Below are positions 1-11,467 of a stretch of 64,000 nucleotides of DNA, one piece after another. A program made the translations under genes and the position numbers. The notes beneath the pieces were generated by a model. The model saw only the letters and a program-made list of their open reading frames with translations, had not been told where the DNA came from and made no database searches. Position 1 is the stretch's first letter. Each line of letters opens with the position of its first letter. The stretch is from Magnolia sinica (taxonomy: Eukaryota > Streptophyta > Magnoliopsida > Magnoliales > Magnoliaceae): the NCBI RefSeq assembly GCF_029962835.1, contig NC_080582.1, forward strand, positions 15,446,032 to 15,510,031, given 5' to 3'.

Positions 1-1452
1 TGGTTCCATGCATGTGTACGGACGTTGATCGCTGAAAAACGCAAAACGGACGGTGAGTTCAAAACTGTGGGCGACCGCAACTCTAACTCAAAATTGGGCA
101 TTCCTAGCCGTTTTTTTCATCCTCCATGCAATGGACGGAGTGGATTATTGAAATAATTATCAAAATGGGTCCCACCATTGCCAGGGAAGTTGGTTTGGCG
201 TCCGCGAAACGCACAGACGCTGCCAGTTTTTGCAGAAATTAGTGGGCCCCACTCGTCAACCTTCCGGAAGATCTGATCCGTCCATCGTGTAGAGGGCTTC
301 GAGAGCTTCAAAACCATGTTGATATTCCTCGCCCATGCGTACACACGTGTGCGGTACAGAGGCCAAAAGTAGACTGCCCCGGGACGTTCAAAACTGAGTT
401 TTTTGAGATTTCTTCTGTGGGCCGCGCTAATGGACCTTCAAAACCACCCATTCTTGACTGAAATTTTGTTCTGAATCCAATGGAAGGGGTGGATTTTCCA
501 GAAAATACCTCTGTGGGGCCCACCGATCACGGCTGCGAAAATTTGTACTCCGAGTCCTTCTACGACTCTGCCACCGACCCCAGCCATCCAGCAGCTATAA
601 AAGAGGAGTTTTGGACGTGGGAAAGACATTCAGAACCAGGGAATTCCAGATCTGGAGCAAGGGAGAGAAGAAAGAGAAGAAAGAGAAGAAAGAAGAGAGA
701 GAGAGAGATTGTTTGGTTTGACGTTTCTTTTATGAATTTTATTTAATATTTTTTATAGATTTTATGGGTCACTAATCTCTCAGCTAGGGCTGAGATGAAG
801 CCCCTAATTTGATTAGCTCTTGTATTGGTTGATTTACTTTGAATTTCAATTAATTTGTTTCTTTCTTTAAGTGGGCTTTATGGGTTTAAATTCTATACTT
901 CTCCATCTATGAACTTGATTAAAGTATATATATGGATGTTGTTTGGATGCTTATTATAGGTGCTTGTGTCTGATCAAGAACAAGTTTCCTATAGAGGAAG
1001 AAACAGGGTGCTTTAATGAATGTACATTCCATGTACCCGACTAAGGATATGGGATATGTCATTCATGGCATTGCTTAAAGGAATTAGACAGTTTGTATGC
1101 CCGATTAAGGACACAGATTGTGCTTTCTCTGTATAAGTGGTATCAATCTAGATCAAGGTGAATCAACAGACAAAACAAGGGTTAGGATAATTAGGGGTGG
1201 ATTCGAAAGTCCTAGTGCTCTCTCTCTGATTGAATTTTCTTCGCTGTTCTTAATTAATTGTTTTTCATAAAATTGTGCTTAGTAATTCATTCCATTATTT
1301 GTTGGATTAGTTAAGGAGAATCATAGATTTGAATTGTGACGACCAGTCCTCGTGGGAACGATCTCGTAATACGTACCGTATCTGCATCTGATTCGTATAC
1401 TTGCGAGTTTAAAAATCATTTAAATCGTGTTGGTTTAAATAAAACATCATAT
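1..1452 (+). mobile_element. 3' part of a Ty3-type LTR, cut by the window edge
   Basis: The stretch has the build of a long plant Ty3 LTR: a TATA box near 596, a purine-only tract at about 660-712, then the leader-like AGGGCTGAGATGAAGCCCC near 785. Near 1340 it has TCGTGGGAACGATCTCG, a phrase I know from the last part of Ty3 LTRs. It runs straight into copia coding sequence at about 1453, with no primer-binding site between. This suggests that a Ty3 LTR inserted into a copia pol gene. The left end lies outside the window, so solo LTR and full element cannot be told apart. The family is not identified. Confidence 0.55.
596..603 (+). promoter_or_regulatory. TATA box of the first LTR
   Basis: TATAAAAG lies in a GC-richer context (CAGCTATAAAAGAGG) and is followed about 60 bases later by the purine tract. 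The position fits the U3/R boundary of the LTR. Transcription start is not determined. Confidence 0.5.
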
Positions 1453-2251
1453 CACAGGTACAATACCTTGAGAATGTATTTATTAAGTTCGGTATGGACA
1501 TGGTGAAACCGCTTAGCACACCCTATGCTGTCACTTTAAGCTTTCTTATGAACAATGTCCTACTACAGATGAAAAAAAATCGGTGATATCTCGTGTGCCC
1601 TATTCGAGCATTGTTGGTAGTTTGATATATGTCATGGTCTCTATGAGACCTGATATTTCATATGTAGTAGGTGTTGTGAGCAGATACATGTCTAACCCCA
1701 GTAAACAATACTAGGAGGTAGTTAAATGGTTACTTAAGTATTACAATAGACTACGTCTTGACATTTGAAAAGTCTGAGGACAAGTTGGTAGGCTATATAC
1801 GAGCATGCCAATTATAAAAGTAATGTTGATAACAAGAGATCGACTTCCATCTACTCGTTTGTACTAGCAGGGGTGGAGCGATCAATTGAATGCTGAAACT
1901 TCAGTCTGTGATAACTCTTTCTACAAAAGTATAGTATATGACGGTGATGGAAGTTTTCTAAGAAGGTGTTTGCTAGAGAGGGATGATAAATCAGTTTGGG
2001 CTTTAGAAGAAATTTGTGCCAATAAATTGTGACCACGAAAGCATGATCAATTTAGTGAAGAACTCGATTTACCATCCCCGTACTAAATATATTAATGTTT
2101 ATCATTATTTTATACGACATGTGATTAAAGAAGGCGAAGCGACTCTTAAGAAGATCCACACAAGTGTGAATCCAGTGGACATGCATACAAAGGTGGTTCC
2201 CACAAAGAAGTTCAAGTTCTATGTGACTTCTCTCAGTTTCGCGAAGACTTG
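1453..2251 (+). pseudogene. Ty1/copia reverse transcriptase and RNase H relic
   Basis: Translation gives the end of a copia reverse transcriptase and its RNase H region. Recognisable pieces are QYLENVFIKFGMD, VPYSSIVGSLIYVM followed by RPDIS, MSNPSKQY, and near the end CDHESMINLVKNS, RTKYINVYHYFIRHVI and NPVDMHT. Stops and frameshifts interrupt it from about 1711 to 2015, so it cannot make a protein. The order and spacing match Copia-2 later in this window, and the polypurine tract downstream is nearly the same, so the two are probably one family. The upstream gag, integrase and first half of RT are absent, displaced by the LTR on the left. Confidence 0.88.
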
Positions 2252-2353
2252 ACGAAGACAAAGTGTGCATGAGAAGCAACGACAATATTGGAATTATGAT
2301 GGAGGCAACTAGAGATAGAGCTTGAAGCTATAGTTTGTCATTATTGAAGATAT

Positions 2354-2940
2354 GATGGAGATTGTTATTAGATGTCTTCAATCTATCTGTAACTAGGTTT
2401 GTCTATGACATCGACAGACCACACGATCCCATTGAGAATTTGTCAATCCCTTTAAGAAAATTTCATTTTTTTGGCCTTTGCTCGCTAGACAATTTTTGGG
2501 TCCAAATTGATCTAATCGAAGATGGCTTCAATCTCATCAATGAGTCGTCGATGACACTCGATCTGATCGAAGCTCCCATTAACCGACTTGCACAGTTTTT
2601 TGGAATTGCATGTTTTGTTTCCTAATTCGATTTTAATCCTATTTAAGAATTTATAATCGAGGATTAGGGTTTTGAAAAACCTGTTTAAAGCTTTTTTGAG
2701 CAAAGAGAAATCTATGCTAGGATTTTTTTTAAAGGTTTTCAAGGTTTATTCTCACATCGGTAGGCTCTTTCATCCTTTGTAACATTGATTATCATGGTGG
2801 ATTCTTTATCACTTTGTGCTATTGTTTTTTCTCATGACAAATTTTTCATGCAAAACTTTGTATTCTCGGTGGGCTTGGTTTATTTAACCTCTTATTGTTT
2901 GATTCTAATTCAGGGTTGCTTCCGTGCATTCTGCCAGCAT
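2354..2940 (+). mobile_element. Polypurine tract and 3' LTR of the copia relic
   Basis: GATGGAGAT at about 2355-2363 is followed by TGTTATTAGATGTC, the usual start of a copia 3' LTR; Copia-2 has the same arrangement (GATGGAAAT then TGTTGTTAAC on its own strand). The right end is placed at about 2940 (CCAGCA) because sequence from 2941 on resembles another copy near 23491, which has no LTR there. The 5' LTR is outside the window, so the target duplication cannot be checked. Confidence 0.5.
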
Positions 2941-3585
2941 GCACAAGGCAATTATAATTCTCGGATGCATCCACCAGAGTCGATAGAGCTTTAATCTTAT
3001 TGCTGTTTACACCCACAATAGAATGAAAAGTGGCCAAGTTCACTATTGGTTTCCAAGCTTGATTGGTAGGTGTGGGGCCGTGGCTAGTCTATCTAAGCCA
3101 TTGATATGACGTTCCCAATCATGTATGGACCATTCCCAGTATATCTTCTCAATTGGTCAACTCTAATCTTCTCTCTGTTAGCATGCAAATACACGGTTAA
3201 AAGAAATGAACAAACAAACCACATTCACTTGAGGAAACGCGAAAGATTTGATGGCAAGGATCTTCCACTTTGAGAGTTTTTGAGGGAATTTTCCTTCCAT
3301 GATAAGGGCCAACAGATCAATGGCTTGGATAGATCAACTATGAATCCCACGTCTATAAACTAATTCCTAACCGGGAACTCAGGCCTCAATTAAAACACAC
3401 TCTGGCTTCTTCTACGGTTAAGAGTGCCAAAATTGCTTTTGATTGTGAAAGAGATTCCTCTCTTCCACAGGACATCCCTTTCTCCCTCATGGAAGGAAGC
3501 ATCTACCTTTCTCTTTTCCTTTCCCTTTCATGCAAGAAGGAAGCATCCACTTCTTCATTGCCTTCACATCTATCTCTGGGTAGCA

Positions 3586-3593
3586 TATATAAA
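3586..3593 (+). promoter_or_regulatory. TATA box of promoter-like copy D
   Basis: TATATAAA is followed about 100 bases later by CAG|GTATGTAC at 3693, a strong plant 5' splice donor. The same pair stands in copies at 31495 and 36856. Between TATA and donor there is about 100 bp, so the exon would be mostly or wholly untranslated. Confidence 0.5.
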
Positions 3594-3837
3594 CATATGC
3601 AGTATGAAGCTTTCGGGCTTAATGCAGCACTTAATGCCTTGTTAATTTTAATTGAGTTGCTACTGGAAAGTCACCAAGGAGCCAAATTTCAGGTATGTAC
3701 ATCTATTGAAAAATTCCTCTTTTCTCATATTAAGAGATTTTTTTCACCATGCATTCTCATAAAGTGTGCGAGTGAGATGATCTAGTTGTGTAGGGTTGAG
3801 GTGAGCTCCGGAGCCCAACCGGTTAATTATCAGAAAT

Positions 3838-3995
3838 GATTATTTACAAGCACCCGCACCACTCCTTATGGTATAGGATATTTTTAGCCATTGAATGCAT
3901 TAATTAATTTATTTTATTTTTCCATCACAGCCATTCAACGCATCCAATGACTGAAAACGCCCTGTAGGACGAGGTGTGGTGCAGCCCCCTGCCTG
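3838..3995. repeat. Small fold-back element, GCACC family
   Basis: The two halves are imperfect inverted copies: GCACCACTCCTTATGG with CATTGAATGCATTAA on the left answers CATTCAACGCATCCAATG with GAGGTGTGGTGCAGCC on the right, with an AT-rich centre. Related copies lie near 31790-31955 and 37120-37290, and a half copy near 9755-9830. The size and form fit a MITE. I could not fix a target duplication. Confidence 0.5.
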
Positions 3996-4345
3996 CAGAT
4001 AAACAGTTCCCTTGGATAAGTGGGTCTGAGTTTCAACCTCGGACCCAATCCACCAGCGTATGGGTTGGATCTGGATCGGTTCCAAGTCCAAATAAGGTGG
4101 GTGTGTACAGTTTTGAGTATGGTTAGAATTTAGATAATTTTATTAAATTGAGATAAGAAGTGAATCCGTTAAGATCTTTACCAATCCCTACGTATCTCCT
4201 ATCTTTTATGTGTTAATAAAATAAAGAGATTTTTATAAAATAAAACCTTGTTAATATAATATTTTTACATCCCTATACCTTTTGAAATTAAGTTTTCATA
4301 GAGCCATTTCATTGTTTGAGTTATTTGTGAAACAGGTACCTTCCC

Positions 4346-4527
4346 TTAGTTTTCTCTAACTTCACTTTCAAGTATGATTTTTTCAAAAATAACGAAAACG
4401 CATGTGAATATAATTAATTGGGTTCTATTATAAAAGAAAATTCCTAAGAGATGAAAAAAAAAAAAAAAAAAAAAAAAACAGAGCTTTCTCTTGACCCCAT
4501 TCAATGGTTGTAAGAATGTGGTTGCTG
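4346..4527. repeat. A-rich spacer with 25-base poly(A) run
   Basis: Positions 4454-4478 are an unbroken run of A. The flanking sequence (TTTTCTCTAACTTC before it, GAGCTTTCTCTTGAC after it) recurs near 32340-32600 and 37678-37810, so this is the tail of the duplicated segment. The poly(A) length differs between copies. Confidence 0.6.
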
Positions 4528-5068
4528 GTGGACCCACTATGATGTATTTGTTTTATCCACACCGTCCATCCAATTCTCCATTCCATATTAGGTCCTCATC
4601 CCAAAAATCAGATAGATCCAAATCTCAGTTGGAGCACGCCATAGGAAACAATGGTGATTAAACCCCACCATTAACAACTTTCTAGGGCCCATTGTAATGC
4701 CCGCTATAATGTTTATTTTCCATTCAACCTGTTGATTCAGTCACACAGACCTGGATGGAGGGAAGAAACAAATATCAGCTTGATTCAAAACGAGGCCACG
4801 AAAGGCTCTGATCAAGCTGATATTTGTTTTTTAATTTCATCCGGTCGGTGTGACCTTATAAATAAGTTAGATGGCAAATAAACATCTCGTTTAGCCCTAG
4901 GAAGGTTTCAACTTAGTTCAACCTCCACTGCTTCTATTGCAGTCCAATTGAACTTTGGATGCAGTCCGATTGAACTTTGGATGCGTCTCATTTTTGGGTT
5001 TATGTTCTATAATGATCCAAAAAATTGATGGACAGTGTGAATCTAAAACATAAATCATGGTGTGGCCG
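4528..5068. repeat. Fold-back MITE, GTGGGCCCACCATGATG family
   Basis: The left end reads GTGGACCCACTATGATGTAT then TCCACACCGTCCATCC. The right end is its inverted counterpart: GATGGACAGTGTGAATC, AAAACATAAATCATGG and TGTGGCC. The interior carries the family phrases 'GATATTTGTTT', 'GGTGTGACCTTATAAATAAG' and 'CCAAATCTCAG'. No open frame is present, so it is non-autonomous. The family appears many times in the window; the mobilising transposase is not visible here. Confidence 0.65.
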
Positions 5069-5569
5069 TAAAGAATTTGATATGTTAAAAGTTGTATAGG
5101 ACACAATCTACACCAATGGGGAAAATCACCGTCTTTTGTGAGCTAGAACCAGGAATGGATCATCTTGGGGCTCAGTTGATATTTGTATTTTGCATCCATG
5201 TTGTCCATCCATTTTTTTAGATCATTTTAGGGAATGGGGAGCAGATTCAATTATCAGTAGAAACAGTGTCGATTGAACGCCCTACCTTAAAAAACTAATT
5301 AGGGCGCAACTTAATGCTTCATGTACCATTTATTTGACATCTATTCTGTTGACAAGGTCACATAAGTATGGACAAAGGAAACTAATAAATTTCATCTTGA
5401 TCCAAAATTTTTGTAACCCATTAATGGTCAATCACCACTGTTTCCTATGATATGGTTCACTTGATATTTGGTGGATCTACTTCATGTCTTGGGTGAGCCT
5501 AGGGTCTCAACTAATCCACTCCCCTATTGTCATCGGCACTTGTGTGTGCCAATGAGAAGCTTCGTGGTG
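5069..5569. repeat. Partial fold-back MITE copy
   Basis: Family phrases appear near 5175-5260 (TTGATATTTGTATTTTGCATCC, GTCCATCCATTTTTTTAGATC) and 5370-5480, but neither canonical end could be placed. I see no gene here. Confidence 0.4.
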
Positions 5570-6543
5570 GGTGGGATCCCTGACTATGGGGCCACCTTGA
5601 TGCATGTTCCTTAAATCCCCAGCCGTCCAATCACCTTGACAGCTCATTTTAGGGCACAATCCGAAAATTGAAGCATATCCAAATCAAGCAGTTGGACCAT
5701 ACCATAGGAAACAGGGGTGATTGGCTGTTAAAAACTATTAGTGGGCACAAAAGTCTTTAAAGTCTTTGATGAAGTTGATATTTGTATGCCCTTCATCTAG
5801 ATCCTGATAACTTTATATAAAGGTTGGATGGCAAATAAATGGACATGGATTAAGTCCAGGTCGTATCTTTAAGGGTCCAATCAAATCTATGTGAGAGCCC
5901 ATCCTGATTAATTATCTATTTACCGTTGCTGTCCATCCATTTTCTAAGATCATATCAAGGTATGAGGTAGATCTAATGTTCTACTGGACCACACCAAATG
6001 GTAAGCTGGACACAGATTTTGTCTGACCCTAGTCAAACTTTTAAGCTTTCTACCAGATCTGTGTGGGCCCACCGTGATGTATCCATTTATCCACACCGTC
6101 CATCACTTTTCTAAGATCATATCTTGAGGCATTGGCTTAAAAATGAGGTAGATCCAACGCTCTAGTGGATCGCACCAGAGATGACTCTTACATTTAATGC
6201 AACTTGTGGATTGGTGGCTTTTGTGCACTTAATGCAACCTAAGTTTAAACATGATCTTAGAAAAGAAGTGGATGGCGTAGATAAGCATAAATTCATGGTG
6301 GCCCCACGTAGATCTAGTCAGACGCTTAAATGTCCGACCAGACTCAAATAAACATTTCGGTAGCCACCGAGATGTTTTTAATGGTGGAGATTCAATCAAC
6401 ATTGTTTCTGTAATGTGATACAACTAATATTTGAATCTGTTTCAATTTTGGAATAATATACTAAAATAAGCTTTCAGAAAGAATTGACGGTGTGGATGTA
6501 AGTTGTTAAAATCAAGGTGGGCCCCACAATCAGGGATCCCACC
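5570..6543. repeat. Large fold-back element with about 33-bp inverted ends
   Basis: The left end GGTGGGATCCCTGACTATGG continuing to CACCTTGATG is answered at 6511-6543 by ATCAAGGTGGGCCCC and ACAATCAGGGATCCCACC. Few mismatches separate the arms. The interior has family phrases of the window's MITEs, and a shorter complete copy sits at 6061-6309. Without that the element is about 725 bp. No coding capacity. Confidence 0.6.
6061..6309. repeat. Short fold-back MITE nested in the larger one
   Basis: Starts GTGTGGGCCCACCGTGATGT with TCCACACCGTCCATCAC and ends with the inverted form GTGGATGGCG, AAATTCATGGTGGCCCCAC. At 249 bp it is about half the usual family length, probably an internal deletion. 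Confidence 0.55.
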
Positions 6544-6611
6544 TGATCCCCGGATCCACCGAGGCGGAGCCCGCGTTCTACGCCACGATCCGTAATAAAG
6601 TAGTGGCCGGT

Positions 6612-7072
6612 GGACGCGGATTTCCTGCGCTCGAAACCAAAGTGGAGCCTGCCCTGATGTTTGTGATAAATCTATCTCGTTCATCCGTTTTGTAAGCTTA
6701 ATTTAAGGCTTGAGACAAAAAGTGATCAGGATCCATGACTCAAGTGGACCGCATTAAAGGAAAAGGTGGGTAGGGAAATTTCAACCTTTGAAACTTCCCT
6801 GGGGCTGAAAATTATGTTTACATGCCATCCATACCGATCGTAACGTCATTCCTACTGGGATGAACTGAAAACACAAATATTATCCTGATTCAACAATTCT
6901 GTGGCCCCATAAATATTTCAACTGCAGGAGTTCAATCCTCACGTTTTCAGCACATTTGAGTCTTAGATCCAGTTCAGACGGGGTTGATTTCTCAAAAACA
7001 TCACGGTGGGCCCCACCTAAGTTTCGATCGCAGGAACTTCCTGCAAAAGGATTTCGCAGGAAATCCGCGTCC
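6612..7072. repeat. Fold-back element with self-complementary termini, second family
   Basis: The left end GGACGCGGATTTCCTGCG is the reverse complement of CGCAGGAAATCCGCGTCC at 7055-7072. Each end continues inward with GATCGAAAC-like sequence and GTGGGCCCCACC...GATGTTT. The right end also contains a small hairpin: AACTTCCTGC, AAAAGGATTTC, GCAGGAAATCC. Related termini occur near 7910, 8836-8862 and 38499-38532. Confidence 0.55.
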
Positions 7073-9261
7073 GTGGCTGGTGTAATACACCCCACCGACC
7101 TGGCCTGGTGTGTTGACATCGGCAAACTTTGTGTGGGTCCCATCATGAGGCATGTGTTATATCCAAATTATCCATCCATTTATCGAGCTGGTAGGAAGTC
7201 TTGAGTCAAAAATATAAGACATCTCCAAAGATCAAGTGAACCACATTGCAAACAAAATGCAGTGGGGAATTGAACGTCTACCATTGAAACTCTTTTGGGT
7301 CGCATAAGTTTTGGATGAATATGATATTTGCTTTTCCTCATCATCAGGTCAGTGTGACCTTATGAAAAGATTTGATAGAAAATAAATGTTACGGTGGGCC
7401 CTACGAATATTTTGGGGTAAAAATCATTTTTGAGCTCATAATCTAAAATTATCTAGCAAAATAGATGAACAGTGTGGATATAATAAATACATCAGGCCCA
7501 CGAAACTTTTAATATCCTTTTAACCGTTCGTATAACCTGAGTTTGAAGATCGTCGGTGCTCATCTTGTCACGACATATACCCACACCAGCCAATCCACTT
7601 CCACAAATCAATGGTTCAATTCATAACATTAGGAATGAAGGTATGAACAGTATGGATGTCATGTAAACATCACTGTCGACACAGGAGGTTTAACTGTGGT
7701 AATTCCCGTACCCACCTTCTCCTATGGTGACGTCCAATTCCGGCTTGAATCCGACTTAATTTTGTTTCAAGTTTAAATTCCATAAAATAAAAAATAAAAA
7801 ATAAAAAATAAAAAATAAAAAAAACCTCACAAGACGGATGGAAGGATAGATTTCACATAAATATCACGGTGCCCCCACTTAGGTTTTCGCCAGAGTCACT
7901 TTGAAAGGCTTTTGCAGGAAATCCGCCCTTGGATATTGGATGGTGTACGGCACACCAGCGATCTGGCTGGTGTGGGTACATTTCGTGCGAAGACGAGTGC
8001 TGCCGCTCCATGAGCTGCTCCAAGTAATACGAACGGTTCTGAGTAGATCAAAGTTAAAATGGGCTCTAAAATGATATATTTATTGTATTCATACCACAAT
8101 AATTCTCACCATTAAAACTTACCGCCGGTTATAGCGTTTATTTAAAAGGTTACACAGACTTGGATGAGAAAGGTGACCCCTGAAAGGTTTCAATGATAGG
8201 CCTTTTAAAAAAAAAAAAAAAAAATTAATCCTCAAAGCTTTCTGCAGACGAGCTTGCCGTATAAAGGGACAGTTGGAATATAGCACATACCCCATGATGG
8301 GACCCACAGAGTTTGGTGACGTCAACACACCAGCTTGGTGATGTCAACACACCAGCGAAATGGATGGTTTGCGGTACACCAACCAATCCGCTTGCTTCCT
8401 TTCAAACGGTGTGGGAAACGGATTCACCTTGGTGATACGTGGGCTCCAAAATAATGTATGTGTTTTGCTACGACTTCCATCCATTTTTTTCATATAATTT
8501 TATGACATGAACCTAAAAAAACTTTGTTTTTTTCCTAGTCTATGTGACTTAATCCACAGGCTGGATGTCAAATAAACATAATAGTGGGCCACGGGAGGTT
8601 TTTAATGGTAGACATTCAATCACTGCTATTTTCCGTAGTAAGTCCACCTGAGACTTTGATTTGCCTCATTTATGGCTGAAATATTAAAATGAAGTGTAAA
8701 ATTAGATGAACAATGTGGATAAAACATGTAGATCATGATGGGCATACACAGCACATACACAGCACCGACCACTAGACACCGTGACGGTGGCAGCGTCACT
8801 GGTCAAACTGCGTCTGCGAAAGTGGGACGACGGATTTCCTGCTAAAGACTTTCGCAGGAAGGTCAGGGTCCATCGTGATGTCTGTGAGAAATTCATCCCT
8901 ATCATCCGTTTTGTGAACTTATTTTAATAAATGTGACAAAAAAAGAGCTTACAGTACTTAAGTTGACTTAAGTTAGCCAAAAATGTAAGGATTATACGTC
9001 CACAGTTGAAATATTCTTGGGGCCATGGAAGCTTCAAATCAGGGTAATATTTGTGTTGTTAGTTCATCCCAGTGGGAATGGCCTAATGAATGGTATAGAT
9101 GACATTTAAACATCACTACCGACCCAAGGAGGTTTCACCTGTAGGAATTTCCCCTACCACCTTTCCCTTTAGTGAGGCCCACTTGAGTCTTGGATCCTTT
9201 TAACTTTTGGTCTCTAAGTCTTAAAATGAGCACATAAAACTGATCAGTGTTTGGTGCTTTG
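7073..9261. repeat. Mosaic of MITE fragments, no gene
   Basis: Phrases of both MITE families recur throughout (near 7380, 7440-7500, 7900-7970, 8270-8340, 8560-8660, 8700-8740, 8830-8890, 9060-9130), in both orientations and broken, so individual boundaries are unsafe. Two ACACACCAGC-type direct repeats lie near 8322-8350 (GACGTCAACACACCAGC and GATGTCAACACACCAGC). Positions 7783-7824 are an (AAAAAT)n microsatellite. No open frame has recognisable protein sequence. Confidence 0.5.
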
Positions 9262-9670
9262 TCGACCCCACCATGATGTATGTGTCTCATCCACACGGTC
9301 CATCCATTTTTCAAGATAATTTTAAAGAATGAAATCAAAACTGAGGTAGATAAAAATCTAAGTGAACCAGTAGTGTTGATTAATTGAACTCTCACCATTA
9401 AAAACTTCTAGGGGTTACAAAAGTTTTGGCCCAAGCTGATATTTGTTTTTCACCTTCATTGAAGTCTGCGTGACCTAATCTACAAGTTGGATGTCAAATA
9501 ATTGTTAGTGTGCTTTAGGAGGTTTTTAACGGTAGACATTCAATTATTACTTTCCCATGGTGTGGTCCACCTGAGATCTTGATTTGTCTAATTTATGGGA
9601 TAAATGATTAAAATAATGTATAAAAATGAATGGTTCGAATAAAATACATAGATCATGGTGGGGCCCACAT
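9262..9670. repeat. Fold-back MITE, both ends visible
   Basis: Left end CCCCACCATGATGTATGTGT then CATCCACACGGTCCATCC; right end GAATGGTTCGAATAAAATAC then ATAGATCATGGTGGGGCCCAC. The interior matches the family and has no coding frame. Confidence 0.65.
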
Positions 9671-9939
9671 AGCACCTACCATAATCCAGGGCTAGTGGCA
9701 GCGTCACTAGCCAAATATGATTTACCTACGCTGCCATTAGCCAAATATGATTACCTACAGGCAGGTGCCTGCACCACTCTCTCCTTGTGGTATATGACAT
9801 TTCAAACCGTTTGATGCATTAAATATTCATTTATTTTAGTTGTTTGCTTTTCTATCGCGAACTTGGATTATGTACGGAGTAACTCTACCCTTTAAAATAA
9901 TAATAATAATAATAATAATAAAATTGAGAGCAAACTCTA
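9671..9939. repeat. Half MITE of the GCACC family and (AAT)n microsatellite
   Basis: A repeated AGCCAAATATGATTTACCTAC phrase occurs twice near 9710-9755. GGTGCCTGCACCACTCTCTC with GATGCATTAAATATTC (about 9763-9832) matches one arm of the element at 3838. Positions 9896-9922 are an AAT microsatellite. No gene is seen. Confidence 0.45.
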
Positions 9940-10350
9940 TTGGGCCATCGTGAATGTATGTAGTTTATCCATTCCGTTCATCTGTTTTTGCAGATCATTT
10001 TAAGGGTTGAGCCCAAAATTGAAACTTATCCAAAGCTCAAGTGAACCACACCACAAGAAACAGTAGGATTAATGATTTACACGGTTGAAACCATCCTAAC
10101 GGTGATGTTTATTTGTCATCCAACTTGGTCATAAGATCACAGGGACATGGCTGAAGAGAAAACAATGATATCAGCTTGATCCAAAACTTTTGTGGCCCCA
10201 AGAATATTTCAAAGTTAGATGTTAAATTCACTCCGTTTCTTATGGCGTGGTCCACTTGAGCTTTGTATATGCTTTATTTTTGGTTTCAAGCCCTAAATTT
10301 TTCTGATAAAAACGGAGTGGATAAAATACATAAATCATGGTGGTTCCCAA
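9940..10350. repeat. Fold-back MITE
   Basis: Left end TGGGCCATCGTGAATGTATG with TTTATCCATTCCGTTCATC and right end AACGGAGTGGATAAAATACA with TAAATCATGGTGG are inverted counterparts. The AT-rich interior carries the family phrases for 'hold' regions such as GATATCAGCTTGATCC. Slightly more diverged than the copy at 9262. Confidence 0.6.
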
Positions 10351-10432
10351 TGAGTTTAATCAGTACGCTTAGCTTACTTGACTTAGTACGCAATCCGCTT
10401 CCTTCTATCATACCTATTTAACCCAACCAATT

Positions 10433-10594
10433 GCTGAAAATGATCTGTATGATATGGTGTGGTGCGGGCCCACTATAAGTGATTAGTTCTCCTTGATAAG
10501 TGGGTCTGCGGGCATCCAATGGCTGAAAATGATCTGTACGACATGGTGTGGAGCGGGCCCATTGTAGGTGATTAGTTCCCCTTGATAAGTGGGT
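10433..10594. repeat. Two tandem 73-bp units, period 89
   Basis: Units at 10433-10505 and 10522-10594 both read GCTGAAAATGATCTGTA, then GTGTGG, CGGGCCCA, GTGATTAGTTC and TTGATAAGTGGGT, with a few mismatches. The unit also resembles the right arm of the GCACC-family element in the promoter-like copies (GGTGATCAGTTCCC, GATAAGTGGGTCTGAG). A local duplication inside a MITE relic is the simplest reading. Confidence 0.65.
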
Positions 10595-11089
10595 ATAAGT
10601 TTCAGCCCGGAACCAATCCACTGACCTATAGATTGGATGACCTGGGTCATAGATTGAATGATCTGAGTTGGTTCTCTTTGTGAGCAGTTCAAACAAACAG
10701 GGCTTTCAAGTACAGTTTTGATAAGAAACAAATGCATTGAATTGGTTGAAATTTATTTACTCAATGGTCAACAAGAGAATAATAAGGAGAATAATCACAC
10801 TATTCATTTATTCTGAATCCGGTTACATCCTTTGTGTCATTTGATTCTAAAGTAAAATATTTATATAATTCAATATTAATATCAAATATTTAATATTAAT
10901 TTCTGTCGTATTTCAAATCCCATTGTAAATCTTTAGCATCAAAAAAATTGATATATTGAGATGACATCCATTGCTATTGATTCCATGCTTATGAGAAGAT
11001 TCTTTGATCTTTCAACCCAGACAAAGGTCTCTTTCGATTAATCCCTTCATGATTGTACAATCATCCAAATGTCCACGTAGTAGACTCAT
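10595..11089. other. No feature recognised
   Basis: AT-rich DNA between the MITE mosaic and the NB-LRR locus. I see no conserved repeat end, coding frame or regulatory element that I could support. Confidence 0.4.
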
Positions 11090-11095
11090 CGTGAG

Positions 11096-11139
11096 ACTCA
11101 TTGTGCGCACATAACAAACTCATTGTGCGCACAATGAGT
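11096..11139. repeat. Direct repeat ending in a perfect 22-bp palindrome
   Basis: ACTCATTGTGCGCAC occurs at 11096-11110 and 11118-11132. In the second copy the sequence continues to 11139 so that 11118-11139 is a perfect palindrome of half-site ACTCATTGTGC. It lies about 450 bp upstream of the NB-LRR frame. A binding site for a dimeric regulator or a small transposon scar are both possible. Confidence 0.7.
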
Positions 11140-11467
11140 GTTGTGCGGATTGCTTATGCAGGCCACTGGTTGTGCACACCCCCCTTTGGTTGTGCGGTTA
11201 ATAGCAGGCAGTTTAATGTCTAACCGTTGAAAATATAGCCAGGGAAATACATTAAAATGGGAGGTGTTCGGTTCATAGCTGAAAAGCAAGCGGACATATG
11301 AAAAAATTCTATTTATTTTATTTAGTATTTATTTATTTTTAAATTTCCGTTAGTAAAAAAAAAAAGTTAGTTGTGGCCTTTCAACTCCCAAGGCTTAGCA
11401 TTTCACGTGACTAAAACAAGATGCCGAAGCTTGTGTCTTAAAAAATATACAGGTGATATAAGGGATA

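Larger units (their letters stand above)
2941..4345 (+). repeat. Promoter-like duplicated segment, copy D
   Basis: One of four related segments (others at 22691-23905, about 30300-32699, and 35040-37908 with an insertion). Shared landmarks are a stretch reading GGTGTGGGGCC then CTAGTCTATC near 3070, GAAGGAAGCATC repeats near 3490 and 3540, a TATA box at 3586, and an AG|GTATGT donor at 3693. Conservation of TATA box, short transcribed stretch and donor suggests a promoter with a first exon. The linked gene is not proven; the neighbouring NB-LRR pseudogene is the best candidate because copy C joins directly to that gene's downstream sequence. I see no downstream exon before 11590. Confidence 0.6.

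Noticed and set aside
661..711. Purine tract as the polypurine priming site of the first LTR
   Set aside because: It lies inside the LTR after the TATA box, not next to an LTR start.
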